This document shows positions 16,992 through 26,076 of a stretch of 64,000 nt of DNA, piece by piece (positions within the stretch are counted from its first letter, which is position 1; each line of letters begins with the position of its first letter). The stretch is from contig DATDHU010000065.1 in the NCBI GenBank assembly GCA_036521415.1, forward strand, positions 11,175 through 75,174, read 5' to 3'. Made by a program: the position numbers and the translations under genes. The stretch comes from DASXMT01 sp036521415 (GTDB lineage: Bacteria > Actinomycetota > Acidimicrobiia > Acidimicrobiales > RAAP-2). The notes under the pieces were generated by a model. It saw only the letters and a list, made by a program, of their open reading frames with translations, had not been told where the DNA came from and searched no databases.

Positions 16992-18023
16992 TCAGCGGGC
17001 TGACGACGTGATGAGCACTTGCTTCAGCGCCTCGAACTCCTCGAGGCACTGACCACTACCGATGGCAACGCAGTTCAACGGGTCGCGGGCCACGACGATG
17101 GGCATGCCCGTCTCCGATTGCAGCCGGCTGTCCAGGCCGTGCAGCAGCGCGCCGCCACCGGTCAGCACGATGCCCTGCTCCATGATGTCGGCTGCCAATT
17201 CGGGCGGCGTGCGGTCCAACGTCACCTTGACGGCGTCGACGATCGCCGACACCGGCTCCTCGATGGCCTTGCGGATTTCCTGGGTTGAGATCACCACCGT
17301 CTTGGGCAGGCCGGTCACCAGGTCGCGACCGCGGATCTCGGCGTGCAGCTCTTCTTCGAGCTCGTAGGCGGAGCCGAGGGCGATCTTGATCTCCTCGGCC
17401 GTACGTTCGCCCAGGGCCAGGCTGTACTCCTTCTTCACGAACGAGACGATCGCCTCGTCGAGCTCGTCACCGCCGATCCGGATCGACTGGCTGGTGACGA
17501 TCCCGCCCAGGGAGATGACAGCCACCTCGGTGGTGCCGCCGCCGATGTCCACCACCATGTTCCCGGTGGGCTCGTGGACGGGCAGGCCCGCCCCGATGGC
17601 CGCGGCCATCGGCTCCTCGATGATGTAGGCCTTGCGGGCCCCGGCGTACTCGGCCGCCTCCATGACCGCACGCTGCTCCACCCCGGTGATGCCCGAGGGG
17701 ACGCAGATCACCATGCGCGGCTTGGCGAAGCGGCGCTGGTGGACCCGGTGGATGAAGTAGCGGAGCATCTTCTCGCAGATCTCGAAGTCGGCGATGACCC
17801 CGTCCTTCAGCGGCCGGATCGCCTGGATATGACTGGGGGTCCGGCCGATCATGCGTTTGGCCTCCGCCCCCACGGCCAGGGGCCGGCCGTCCTTCACGTT
17901 GACCGCCACCACGGAGGGCTCGTTCAAGATGATGCCCCGGCCGCGCACGTACACCAGGGTGTTGGCGGTCCCGAGATCCACAGCCATGTCTCGGCCCAAA
18001 AGAAAAAAGCGGTTGTCGGCCAT
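16992..18023 (-). CDS. mreB: Rod shape-determining protein MreB (bacterial actin)
   Basis: A 343-residue actin-like ATPase that forms membrane-bound filaments directing lateral wall growth. The nucleotide-binding elements are all visible: phosphate 1 DLGTANTLVYV, connect 1 and phosphate 2 VVDIGGGTTEVAVIS, and adenosine GIVLTGGGALL. The open frame reaches 36 codons further upstream, but homologues start at ATG 18021-18023 (MADNRFFLLGRD). It begins the mreB-mreC-mreD-PBP2 cluster; the 190-bp gap up to ndk probably holds the promoter. Confidence 0.97.
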   Translation of the reverse strand: MADNRFFLLGRDMAVDLGTANTLVYVRGRGIILNEPSVVAVNVKDGRPLAVGAEAKRMIGRTPSHIQAIRPLKDGVIADFEICEKMLRYFIHRVHQRRFAKPRMVICVPSGITGVEQRAVMEAAEYAGARKAYIIEEPMAAAIGAGLPVHEPTGNMVVDIGGGTTEVAVISLGGIVTSQSIRIGGDELDEAIVSFVKKEYSLALGERTAEEIKIALGSAYELEEELHAEIRGRDLVTGLPKTVVISTQEIRKAIEEPVSAIVDAVKVTLDRTPPELAADIMEQGIVLTGGGALLHGLDSRLQSETGMPIVVARDPLNCVAIGSGQCLEEFEALKQVLITSSAR

Positions 18024-18213
18024 CAGAGATGAACCCCTCCGTCGTAGAGCGGTCGGGTTGACAATTTGCCCCGTGCAACTGCCCCGGATCCGGTGTTTTC
18101 GCGGGGCGCGCGCCAGGTCATCGTGCGTCAAGGCTACGGGAACGGACCGGTGGGCACAAGGCGCTCCGAACGGGAGGCCCGGGACCCTCGACCGACCAGG
18201 GCGTCAGCCGAGG

Positions 18214-18624
18214 TCAGGCCAGGCCGGGAAAGAAGAGCTCGATCTCTCTCTTGGCCGACTCCGGGGAGTCCGACCCGTGGACCAGGTTCTCCCCCACCTC
18301 GAGGGCGAGGTCACCCCGGATGGTCCCCGGGGCGGCCTCGACCGGGTTGGTGGCGCCCATGAGGTTCCGCACCACGGCATAAGTGTCATCGGGGCCCTCC
18401 ACCACCATGATCAGCGCAGGAGACCGGGTGATGAAGGCCACCAGGCCGGCATAGAAGGGCTTGCCCTCGTGCTCGGCGTAGTGGCGACCGGCCACCTCGA
18501 CGGGAATGGTCCGCAGCTCGGCCGCCACCAAGCGGAGCCCCTTCGCCTCGATGCGTCCGATGATCTCGCCGGCCAGTCCCCGCTCCACCGCGTCGGGTTT
18601 GCAAATGACAAGTGTGCGTCTCAC
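18214..18624 (-). CDS. ndk: Nucleoside-diphosphate kinase
   Basis: Balances NTP and dNTP pools by phosphoryl transfer through a phosphohistidine. It has 136 residues, the usual length. The active-site motif is NLVHGSDS with His116, and the N-terminal RTLVICKPDAVERGL is diagnostic. Starts GTG 18622-18624. It stands between folC and mreB in the same direction; folC-ndk is a common actinobacterial neighbourhood. Confidence 0.97.
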   Translation of the reverse strand: MRRTLVICKPDAVERGLAGEIIGRIEAKGLRLVAAELRTIPVEVAGRHYAEHEGKPFYAGLVAFITRSPALIMVVEGPDDTYAVVRNLMGATNPVEAAPGTIRGDLALEVGENLVHGSDSPESAKREIELFFPGLA

Positions 18625-18699
18625 GAGGCGGGCAGGCTAGCCGAGAACCGTCGGGCGCCCGAATCCCCCGAGGGACACCCGAGGGCGCTCCGAGGGTCC

Positions 18700-20019
18700 T
18701 CAGAGGCCATCGCCCACCAACCGGCGCCGTGCATCAGCCACCACGTACAACGAGCCGCAGATGACGCAACGGTCGTCGGGCCCGGCACTGTCGACGGCCA
18801 CGGCGACCGCCTCGGCCACGGTGGGGGCAGCTCGCACCTCCATACCGAGCCCCTGCGCCGCTTCGGCCACGATTTCGGTGGGGAGGGCCCGCGGCGAATC
18901 GGGCGCGCAGGCCACCACCGAACGGACGCCGGCGCTCTGGAGGGCCTCGAGCATGGCCACCGGGTCGCGTCCCCGCAGCATTCCGATCACGGCCACCGCC
19001 TCACCGTCGACGGTGAACTCCTCGATCAGCGTGCGGGCCAGCACGGTCATCCCGGCCACGTTGTGGGCCCCGTCCACCACCACCAGGGGGTGACGGCCGA
19101 TGACCTCGAGCCGACCGGGAACCGATACTGCAGACAAGGCCTGGTCGACTACGTCCTCGTGCAACGGCGAGCCGAAGAAAGCCTCCACCGCGGCGAGGGC
19201 GGTAGCGGCGTTGTCACCCTGGTGAGCACCGTGGAGCGGCACGAGGACCTCGCCGTAGGAGCCCTGCGGTGTGCGCAGGTCGAGCAAGCGGCCGCCGACG
19301 GCGACCCGGTTGGCCGTCCACCCGTAGTCCTCGCCGCGGACCCACACCTCCTCGGCGCCGGCTTCGGCTGCCTTCGCTCGCAGCAGGGTCACCAGTGCCG
19401 GGTCGGTCTCCCCGATCACCACGCGGCTGCCCGGCTTGAAGATCCCAGCCTTGTCGCCGGCGATGTCGGCCAACGTCGGGCCCAGCACCTCGGTGTGATC
19501 GAAGCTCACGTTGGTGATCAGGGCCACGTCGCCGTCGAGCACGTTGGTGCTGTCCCACGTGCCCCCGAGCCCCACCTCGACCACGGCCACGTCCACCGCC
19601 TCGTCGGCGAACCAGGCAAACGCCGCCGCGGTGAGGAGCTCGAAGCGGGTGGGGCGATCCGACAGGAGCCCCTCCAGGCCGGCAAGGGTCTCGAGGACGC
19701 CGAGAAAGGCGTCGTCATCGATGGGCTCACCGTTCCGGGACAGGCGCTCGTTGACCCGGTACAGGTTGGGGCTGGTGTAGGTCCCCACGGTCAGACCCTG
19801 GCCGGCCAGGAGGGATGTGGCCATGGCCGCCGTCGAGCCCTTGCCGTTGGTGCCGGTCAGGTGGATCGATGGGTAGGCGCGCTGTGGGTCGCCCAGGATG
19901 CCCATGAGCTCGCGGATGCGGTCCAGGGTGGGAAGGGCGCGGCGGGTCGGGGCAATGGACTCGAAATCGATGTGCGCATCGAGCCAGGCGATGGCCTCGG
20001 GAAGATCGGTGAAGGGCAT
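18700..20019 (-). CDS. folC: Bifunctional folylpolyglutamate/dihydrofolate synthase
   Basis: Mur-ligase superfamily enzyme adding glutamate to dihydropteroate and folates. It has 439 residues. The ATP P-loop is HLTGTNGKGSTAAM; central and C-terminal ligase motifs include VVVVDGAHNVAGM. The frame is open 90 codons further upstream, but that part is low-complexity; ATG 20017-20019 (MPFTDLPEAIAWL) gives the normal start. In many actinobacteria valS lies between clpX and folC; here clpX is 167 bp upstream with no valS. Confidence 0.93.
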   Translation of the reverse strand: MPFTDLPEAIAWLDAHIDFESIAPTRRALPTLDRIRELMGILGDPQRAYPSIHLTGTNGKGSTAAMATSLLAGQGLTVGTYTSPNLYRVNERLSRNGEPIDDDAFLGVLETLAGLEGLLSDRPTRFELLTAAAFAWFADEAVDVAVVEVGLGGTWDSTNVLDGDVALITNVSFDHTEVLGPTLADIAGDKAGIFKPGSRVVIGETDPALVTLLRAKAAEAGAEEVWVRGEDYGWTANRVAVGGRLLDLRTPQGSYGEVLVPLHGAHQGDNAATALAAVEAFFGSPLHEDVVDQALSAVSVPGRLEVIGRHPLVVVDGAHNVAGMTVLARTLIEEFTVDGEAVAVIGMLRGRDPVAMLEALQSAGVRSVVACAPDSPRALPTEIVAEAAQGLGMEVRAAPTVAEAVAVAVDSAGPDDRCVICGSLYVVADARRRLVGDGL

Positions 20020-20186
20020 GGTGGGTGTGGCGCTCGGGTCTGGCGGTGGGAGGTGTCGGCGGGAGGGCGGTGACCTAACTGATGGGGTGCGGCTGTGGAG
20101 AAGGCCTGAAGGGGGCACCGTCGGCGATGACGATGCCCACCCCGGTCGAATCGGCCGAGGTTTCTGGACCGGGCTCGGCTCGGGCC

Positions 20187-21503
20187 TTAGGAGGCAGCCC
20201 GGCGGGTGCGGGTGGACTTGGTCGGGGGGTTGAGCGGCACCAGGGTGGGATGCACCTTCTCGAGAACCACCGCCCGATCGACCACGCACTTCGATACGTC
20301 GGTGCGGCTGGGAAGGTCGTACATCACCTCGAGCAGTACCTCTTCCAGGATGGCCCGCAGACCCCGCGCACCGGTACCCCGCAAGAGGGCCTGCTCGGCC
20401 ACTGCCTCCAGGGCATCGTCGGTCAGCTCCAGCTCCACCCGGTCCAACTCGAAGACCCGCTTGTACTGCCGGGTGAGTGCGTTCTTCGGCTCCACCAGGA
20501 TCTGGATCAGCGCGTCCTTGTACAGGTGGGAGACGGCCCCGACCATGGGCAGGCGCCCGATGAACTCGGGAATTAGCCCGAACTTCATGAGGTCCTCGGG
20601 GAGCACCAGGCGGAGCAGCTCGGAGTCGTCGCGCTCGGAGGCCTTGCGGACCTCGGCCCGGAAGCCCATGCCCTTGCGGCCGATGCGGTTCTCGATGATC
20701 TTGTCGATCCCGGCGAAAGCACCGCCGCAGATGAACAGGATGTTGGTCGTGTCGATCTGGATGAATTCCTGGTGGGGGTGCTTGCGGCCGCCTTGGGGCG
20801 GCACCGACGCCGTCGTCCCCTCCAGGATCTTCAACAAGGCCTGCTGGACGCCTTCGCCGGAAACGTCCCTGGTGATCGACGGGTTCTCCGACTTCCGGGC
20901 GATCTTGTCGATCTCATCGATGTAGATGATCCCCGTCTCTGCCCGCTTGACGTCGTAGTCGGCCGCCTGGATGAGCTTCAACAGGATGTTCTCGACGTCC
21001 TCACCCACGTACCCGGCCTCGGTCAGCGCGGTGGCGTCGGCGATGGCGAAGGGGACGTTGAGCATCCGGGCCAGGGTCTGGGCCAGCAGCGTTTTCCCGC
21101 AGCCGGTCGGGCCGAGCAGCAAGATGTTGGACTTGGCCAGCTCGACCTCGTTGTCATGCGTGCCGTTGTTGCCCGCCTGGACCCGCTTGTAGTGGTTGTA
21201 CACGGCAACGGACAGGATCTTTTTGGCGTATTCCTGCCCGATCACGTAGTCGTTCAGGAACTCATAGATCTCCTTCGGCTTGGGCAGCTCCTCGAAGGAC
21301 AGCTCGGTGGTGTCGGCCAGCTCCTCGGCGATGATGTCATTGCACAGCTCGATGCACTCGTCGCAGATATAGACGCCCGGCCCGGCGATGAGCTTCTTGA
21401 CCTGCTTTTGGGATTTGCCGCAGAAGCTGCACTTTACGAGGTCGCCACCGTCTCCGAACTTCGCCACGTCGGTTCCCCTTGTCCCTTTTCCCTTGGTCGC
21501 CAT
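20187..21503 (-). CDS. clpX: ATP-dependent Clp protease ATP-binding subunit ClpX
   Basis: Hexameric AAA+ unfoldase of the ClpXP protease. It has 438 residues. The N-terminal C4 zinc-binding domain is visible (CSFC near residue 27 and CDEC about 22 residues on), then Walker A GPTGCGKT, Walker B IIYIDEIDKI and the ClpP-docking IGF-loop region (ENRIGRKGMGF lies in this neighbourhood). Starts ATG 21501-21503. It is downstream of tig and clpP, the conserved order. Confidence 0.97.
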   Translation of the reverse strand: MATKGKGTRGTDVAKFGDGGDLVKCSFCGKSQKQVKKLIAGPGVYICDECIELCNDIIAEELADTTELSFEELPKPKEIYEFLNDYVIGQEYAKKILSVAVYNHYKRVQAGNNGTHDNEVELAKSNILLLGPTGCGKTLLAQTLARMLNVPFAIADATALTEAGYVGEDVENILLKLIQAADYDVKRAETGIIYIDEIDKIARKSENPSITRDVSGEGVQQALLKILEGTTASVPPQGGRKHPHQEFIQIDTTNILFICGGAFAGIDKIIENRIGRKGMGFRAEVRKASERDDSELLRLVLPEDLMKFGLIPEFIGRLPMVGAVSHLYKDALIQILVEPKNALTRQYKRVFELDRVELELTDDALEAVAEQALLRGTGARGLRAILEEVLLEVMYDLPSRTDVSKCVVDRAVVLEKVHPTLVPLNPPTKSTRTRRAAS

Positions 21504-21557
21504 TGTCGAGTGAACGCCGAATGCAACCCTACCGGCTGCGTCGGACGAACTTGTCCC

Positions 21558-22211
21558 TTACGCCGCGCCGACGGCTTCGATGCCAACCGAGTCACGGGCC
21601 GTGATGACTTCGTCGATCAACCCGTAGCTCACGCACTCCTCGGCCGTCATGATGAAGTCCCGGTCGGTGTCCTTGGACACCTTTTCCATGGTCTGACCGG
21701 TGTCTGCCGCCAACATGCCATTCAACAGGTCGCGCATCCGGAGAATCTCCTTGGCCTGTAGCTCGATGTCGCTGGCCTGACCCTCCACTCCCCCGAAGGG
21801 CTGGTGCAACAGGATGCGGGCATGGGGAAGGGCGAACCGCTTCCCCCGGGTGCCGGCGGCCAACAGCACGGCGGCGGCCGAGGCGGCCTGTCCGAAGCAG
21901 AAGGTCGACGTGTCCGGCTTGATGTACTTCATCGTGTCGTAGATGGCGAACAGGGCGGTGATGTCACCGCCAGGAGAGTTGATGTAGAGGTGGATGTCCT
22001 TGTCCGCCTCTTCGGACTCCAAGAACAGGAGCTGGGCACAGACCAGGTTGGCCACCGTGTCGTTGATCGGCGTACCCAGAAAGATGATCCGTTCCCGCAA
22101 CAGGCGGGAGAAGAGGTCGTAGTTGCGCTCGCCCCGACTGGTCGACTCGACCACCCACGGGACGCTGTAGGCCTGGGCACCCATTCCACTGATTCCCTCT
22201 GTCACGCTCAC
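21558..22211 (-). CDS. clpP: ATP-dependent Clp protease proteolytic subunit
   Basis: Serine peptidase that forms the tetradecameric barrel of ClpXP/ClpCP. It has 217 residues. The catalytic triad is Ser111 (FGQAAS), His136 (LLHQPFGG) and Asp185 (DTDRDF). Starts GTG 22209-22211, overlapping the tig stop (GTGA); an internal ATG ten codons in is also possible. Only one clpP is visible here although actinobacteria often carry two; the second may lie elsewhere. Confidence 0.96.
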   Translation of the reverse strand: MSVTEGISGMGAQAYSVPWVVESTSRGERNYDLFSRLLRERIIFLGTPINDTVANLVCAQLLFLESEEADKDIHLYINSPGGDITALFAIYDTMKYIKPDTSTFCFGQAASAAAVLLAAGTRGKRFALPHARILLHQPFGGVEGQASDIELQAKEILRMRDLLNGMLAADTGQTMEKVSKDTDRDFIMTAEECVSYGLIDEVITARDSVGIEAVGAA

Positions 22212-23563
22212 TCCGAGTCCTCCTCGCCCTGATCTACCTTCAGGTCGTCCCGTGACACGGGATTTCCCTCCTCATCGACCAGCTCGACATTGTCGAGCAG
22301 CCAACGCATGGCCTTGGCTTTGCGCTGGTCCGAGCGTACCGCCGGCAAACGCCCAGCCCGGTCGAGTTCCTCGCGTACCTGGTCGACGTCGGTTTCCAGG
22401 CGCTCGGCCATGGCCGCGAGCTCGGTGTCCAGCTCCTCGTCGCTGACCCCGATCTCCTCGGCCTCGACCAGGGCCCGGAGGGCCAGGTCGGCCTTGACGC
22501 CACGGAGGGCGCCCTCTCGGAGCTCGTCGAGCAGCTGTTGCTCGTCGCGGCCGCTGGCCATGAGGAACTGCTCGATCCCAATCCCTTGGTGCTCGAGCCG
22601 ATGATTGAGGTCGTGGATCCGCTCGCGGAGCTCTTCGGCCACCAACACGTCGGGAATGTCTTCGGTCACCAGTTCGACCAGTGCGTCGATGCTCTTCTGC
22701 TGGAGGGCCATCTGCGCCTGCACGATCCGCATCTGCTTGAGCCGGTTGGTGATATCCGCTCTGAGCTCGTCAGCCGTATCGAACTCGGAGGCCTCGGCGG
22801 CCCACTCGTCGGTCACCTCCGGCAACTTGAGCTCCTTCACGTCCTTCACCAGCACGCGGAATGAGACCGTCTGGTCCAGTGCCTCGACGGAGCTGTCGAA
22901 GGTGAGGATGTCACCGACCTTGGCCCCCCGGAGCTGGTCATCGAGCTCGGGGACGACCCCGCCGCTCCCCACCTCGTAGAGGAAGTCCTCGGCCGAGAGG
23001 TCTTCGTCTGCCTTCGGATCATTGCCGGCTCCCGGTCCCGAGCGGGTCCCGTGAATGTCCACGGTCACCTGGTCGCCGTCCCGGGCTGGGCGCTTCACGT
23101 CGATGAGCTCGCCCGAGGTCGCCCGCAGCCGATCGATCTGGCTGGTGATGTCCTCTTCGGGGACCTCCAAGGAGGGAAGCGTGACGACCAGGCCCTGGTA
23201 GCCGGGGATGGCGACCGTCGGTCGTACCTCGACAATCGCGTCGAAAGCCACTGCGCCGGCATCGTTACCCGAGGTGATATCGATCTCCGGGGCGGCGATC
23301 GGATCCACCTCGGTGTCGGTCACCGCCTTGGCATAGAAGTCGGGGAGCGCCTCACGGAGCGCCTCGCCGCGAACGGCCGTGGCGCCGCCCATGCGGGCCT
23401 CGATGACTCGCCGTGGCACCTTGCCCGGGCGAAAACCAGGAACCCGTACCTCGCGGGACAGCCGTCGCATCACCTCGTCGAGGGCCTCGTCGATCTCCGC
23501 CTCGTCGATCTCAACGGAGAGACGGACCTTATTGCCCTCTTCGGGCGCTGCTGTGGCTCGCAT
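22208..23563 (-). CDS. tig: Trigger factor
   Basis: Ribosome-bound chaperone and peptidyl-prolyl isomerase. It has 451 residues: a ribosome-binding N-domain with the tail-anchoring signature (VPGFRPGKVPRRVIE), an FKBP-type PPIase domain in the middle (GDQVTVDIHG ... VGSGGVVPELDDQLRGAKVGD) and a helical C-domain. The frame continues upstream, but ATG 23561-23563 fits the family. It leads the tig-clpP-clpX string, a compact folding and degradation unit; the stop overlaps the clpP start. Confidence 0.94.
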   Translation of the reverse strand: MRATAAPEEGNKVRLSVEIDEAEIDEALDEVMRRLSREVRVPGFRPGKVPRRVIEARMGGATAVRGEALREALPDFYAKAVTDTEVDPIAAPEIDITSGNDAGAVAFDAIVEVRPTVAIPGYQGLVVTLPSLEVPEEDITSQIDRLRATSGELIDVKRPARDGDQVTVDIHGTRSGPGAGNDPKADEDLSAEDFLYEVGSGGVVPELDDQLRGAKVGDILTFDSSVEALDQTVSFRVLVKDVKELKLPEVTDEWAAEASEFDTADELRADITNRLKQMRIVQAQMALQQKSIDALVELVTEDIPDVLVAEELRERIHDLNHRLEHQGIGIEQFLMASGRDEQQLLDELREGALRGVKADLALRALVEAEEIGVSDEELDTELAAMAERLETDVDQVREELDRAGRLPAVRSDQRKAKAMRWLLDNVELVDEEGNPVSRDDLKVDQGEEDSE

Positions 23564-23882
23564 ACGAGTAGGTGAGTCTACTGGGCGGTGAGCCTCTTCC
23601 TCCCTCGACCGTTTTGCCGCCGGACGAACCTGATCCCGCTCGGAGGAGACCTCGGATTGTCTCAGGGAACAGGGACAGAATCCGGTGCCGGCTACCGCGC
23701 GACACCGTGCCCTCGGCGTACCAACCCCGTTCCACCCGGCGAAGCCACCCTGGATCGACCTCGAAGGCGAGGGCGTCGGCCACCGCCTTGCTGGGATTAT
23801 CGGTGCCCACCTCGTAGCCCCACTGATCGAGCACGTCAAGGACAATGGAGACCGAGCACGGGTACCAGGAGCGCGTGATCAC
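23529..23882 (-). CDS. Small hypothetical protein, possible winged-helix type
   Basis: A 117-residue frame from GTG 23880-23882. The middle part (SKAVADALAFEV followed by LRRVERGWYAEG) resembles the short winged-helix-like proteins common in Acidimicrobiia, but I cannot name a family. Its 3' end overlaps the first 35 bp of tig in another frame and becomes Ser/Gly-rich, so either the stop or the start may be a degraded version. It lies next to a relic-looking repeat cluster. It may be a gene remnant. Confidence 0.35.
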   Translation of the reverse strand: MITRSWYPCSVSIVLDVLDQWGYEVGTDNPSKAVADALAFEVDPGWLRRVERGWYAEGTVSRGSRHRILSLFPETIRGLLRAGSGSSGGKTVEGGRGSPPSRLTYSYASHSSARRGQ

Positions 23883-24183
23883 TGCACACACCGCCCGTCG
23901 AAGCGGCCGCCCCCGCAACGGATCGCCAGCGGTCTCGGCACACCCGGGGCCGGCGTGCCGGTGTCGCGGACGCGCCTTCCGGGCGGTTCCCGTGAAACGG
24001 GGGTGTGTGGTTGAGAGGTGTCCACCCATGGTGGCTTCGTTGACTTGGCCGGCTTTGTCGATGTGCTCGGTTGAGTACATTTCCTCCAACCTACGAACGG
24101 GCTGCGACAGTTCCTCGGGTCTCCCTGTCTGCTCCGTCGGCCGAGGAACTGAAGAGCCCTCTCGGCAATTGCATTTTGGGATC

Positions 24184-24314
24184 TGCCCACCTTTGGGCGA
24201 ATTGGTTGGCGACTGCCCACCTTTGGTCAAATTCAATTTGTGCGCAGCTCCCACCTTTCGCCCAAAGGCGGGCAATTTCCAAGAACCCCCAAAGGCGGGC
24301 AATTTCCAAGAACC
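24184..24314. repeat. Repeat cluster resembling a relic insertion-sequence terminus
   Basis: Three copies of a CCCACCTTT core at about 24186, 24216 and 24250 are followed by two perfect back-to-back 27-bp copies (24261-24287 and 24288-24314) of cccaaaggcgggcaatttcc followed by aagaacc. The CCCACCTTT cores and the aaaggcggg units are inverted relative to one another. Multiple terminal repeats of this type are known at ends of IS21-family elements, but no istA/istB genes are present, so the identification is inferential. The stretch 23883-24353 has no convincing gene otherwise. Confidence 0.6.
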
Positions 24315-24353
24315 ATAGGGGCCGAGGCGTCGTCAGCCCGAAGCGGCTCGGAC

Positions 24354-25169
24354 TCAGATCATGAAGGCCATCGCCTCGACGACCCGCCGACCGAGGTCGA
24401 CATCGCCATCGAGGGCTACCGCTCCCGTAGCCAGCGCCTCGCTCCCGGAACACCGACCCAGGCCCAGCCGCCAGAACGCGGCCTGGCCCATCGTGAGGGT
24501 AGCCGTCGGCGATGCCGGCGCCTCGTCCAGGCGCACGGCCCGGCCGCCCACGACTCGGACGGCCTCCGAGCGCCCGAGCGGGCCGGTGACCGTGAAGACC
24601 ACGGTCGTGCCGTCAGGAGGAGCGACCTTCTTCCCCACCGTGTACCCCACCGTCAGAAAGCACCGGTCCAAGGTGACCGCCTCACCAGCGCCGTCACGGC
24701 CGCCCGGCCGGTCGATGGCCAGGCGGATGTCCTGTTCGTGGGCCCACGAGTCGAAGACCCTGACCGTCATGAACGTCCGATACGGGACGTCCCCGATGGG
24801 GCTCCATCCGATCTCCTCGAACCGCTCGGTCGAGAAGGATCGGAGCGATTCGAGGCGCCGAGCCGCCGTCTCCTCGAATTCGGCCAGAACCTCGTCGCCC
24901 GGCGTGCCCCGTCGCTGCTCGATCCACGGCTCGTTGATCTCGCCGATGGGGTTCCTCACGTATGCGGGCAGTTCGGCTAGCGGGGGTGGGGCCGGGTCAC
25001 CGAGAAGCGACCGCTCAATGGCGAGGAGATGCGACACCTGGTCGCGGACCGACCACCCCGGGCAGTCGGTTGGCAGGGCCCACTGTTCGGGGGTCAGGCC
25101 CTTACAGGCTGCGGCGGCAGAGGCCCACACCTCGGCCAGCTGGCCGATAACCACCTCGTCGTTGGGCAT
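24354..25169 (-). CDS. DinB/maleylpyruvate isomerase N-domain protein (TIGR03083-like)
   Basis: A 271-residue protein with the four-helix metal-binding DinB-like domain: DCPGWSVRDQVSHLLAIE holds the first His and DSWAHEQDIRLAID the second His/Asp group. A C-terminal SCP2-like domain (TVVFTVTGPLGR ... TLTMGQAAFWRLGLG) follows. In actinobacteria such proteins are often mycothiol-dependent enzymes; the substrate is unknown. Starts ATG 25167-25169, three bp after the glutathione peroxidase stop. Confidence 0.85.
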   Translation of the reverse strand: MPNDEVVIGQLAEVWASAAAACKGLTPEQWALPTDCPGWSVRDQVSHLLAIERSLLGDPAPPPLAELPAYVRNPIGEINEPWIEQRRGTPGDEVLAEFEETAARRLESLRSFSTERFEEIGWSPIGDVPYRTFMTVRVFDSWAHEQDIRLAIDRPGGRDGAGEAVTLDRCFLTVGYTVGKKVAPPDGTTVVFTVTGPLGRSEAVRVVGGRAVRLDEAPASPTATLTMGQAAFWRLGLGRCSGSEALATGAVALDGDVDLGRRVVEAMAFMI

Positions 25170-25172
25170 GGC

Positions 25173-25661
25173 TCAGCCTGGCAGCGTGGCCTCGATCGCG
25201 TCGACGACCTCGGGCGCCTCGGGGTCGACAGTCGGGCGGAAGCGCCTCACGATCTCACCGCCCGGTGACACCAAGAACTTCTCGAAGTTCCACTGCACGT
25301 CCCCGGCTTCGCCCTCGGCGTCGGGCACGGCGGTGAGCTCGTCGTAGATGGGATGACGGTTCCCGCCGTTGACGTCGACCTTCTCGAACAAAGGGAAGGA
25401 AACCCCGTAGGTGGCCGAACAGAACTCGGCGATCTCATCGGACGTTCCCGGCTCCTGCCCGGCGAACTGGTTGCACGGGAACCCGAGGACCGAGAAGCCA
25501 CGGTCGCCGTAGGTACGCTGCAACCGTTCGAGGCCCTCGTACTGGGGCGTCAGCCCGCATTTCGACGCCACGTTCACGAGCAACAGGGCCTTGCCCTCGA
25601 AGTCGCCGAGCGACGCGTCTTCACCGGACAGGGTGTGAATGGTCGGTTCATAGATGGTCAT
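25173..25661 (-). CDS. Glutathione peroxidase family thiol peroxidase
   Basis: A 162-residue thioredoxin-fold peroxidase. The catalytic Cys35 is in NVASKCGLTPQY (Cys in place of selenocysteine); the other conserved blocks are GFPCNQFAGQEPG (resolving-Cys region and Gln) and QWNFEKFLV (Trp and Asn of the tetrad). In bacteria this family usually takes electrons from thioredoxin rather than glutathione. It shares direction with the DinB-like gene 3 bp downstream and they are probably co-transcribed. Confidence 0.93.
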   Translation of the reverse strand: MTIYEPTIHTLSGEDASLGDFEGKALLLVNVASKCGLTPQYEGLERLQRTYGDRGFSVLGFPCNQFAGQEPGTSDEIAEFCSATYGVSFPLFEKVDVNGGNRHPIYDELTAVPDAEGEAGDVQWNFEKFLVSPGGEIVRRFRPTVDPEAPEVVDAIEATLPG

Positions 25662-25911
25662 GGTGTCAGCTTAGGACCGACCCATGCCCGGCGACCCAGT
25701 CGGCCCGAGTGCACCCTCGGAGGCCCATGTGAGCCACCGCTCGGGCGTTGCACGGTCCCGGGAAGGCGGCGCACGGGGAAAACACGCCGCGAGCAGAATT
25801 AGCTGCCAGCTAGCAAAACCGCCCTCCATCCCCCATCCGACGATCGGGTGCCGATACGTTCGGATCGTCCACATCCGGGATCGTTCCCATCCAAGATCTG
25901 AGGAGGAAGCA

Positions 25912-26067
25912 ATGGCGTCATACGAGGGTTACTGCGTGAAATGCCGAGAAAAGCGAAATTTCGACGGGCACGAGGTCGAATTGGCCAACGGCCGACGCGC
26001 GGCGCAGGGCACCTGCCCGACCTGCGGCACGAAGATGAACCGGATCCTCGGCAAGAAGAAGGACTAG
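25912..26067 (+). CDS. Small zinc-ribbon protein, DUF5679 family
   Basis: A 51-residue protein with two CxxC knuckles (YCVKCREKR and CPTCGTKMNR) and a basic end (ILGKKKD). Its ATG at 25912 is preceded by a near-perfect Shine-Dalgarno (gaggagg, 5 bp spacer), suggesting high expression. DUF5679 proteins are small actinobacterial zinc ribbons without known function. A long upstream extension of the frame is a shadow. Confidence 0.9.
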   Translation: MASYEGYCVKCREKRNFDGHEVELANGRRAAQGTCPTCGTKMNRILGKKKD

Positions 26068-26076
26068 CCGAGCGAA

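Noticed and set aside
17851..20073. 740-codon plus-strand frame opposite mreB, ndk and folC
   Set aside because: It spans several well-supported minus-strand genes and their gaps; the composition is that of a shadow frame.
22208..23845. 545-codon version of trigger factor
   Set aside because: The extra N-terminal 94 codons lack family character and overlap the small upstream frame; the ATG at 23563 fits homologues.
24091..24453. Minus-strand frames across the repeat cluster
   Set aside because: They read through tandem repeats and carry no recognisable transposase or other domain.
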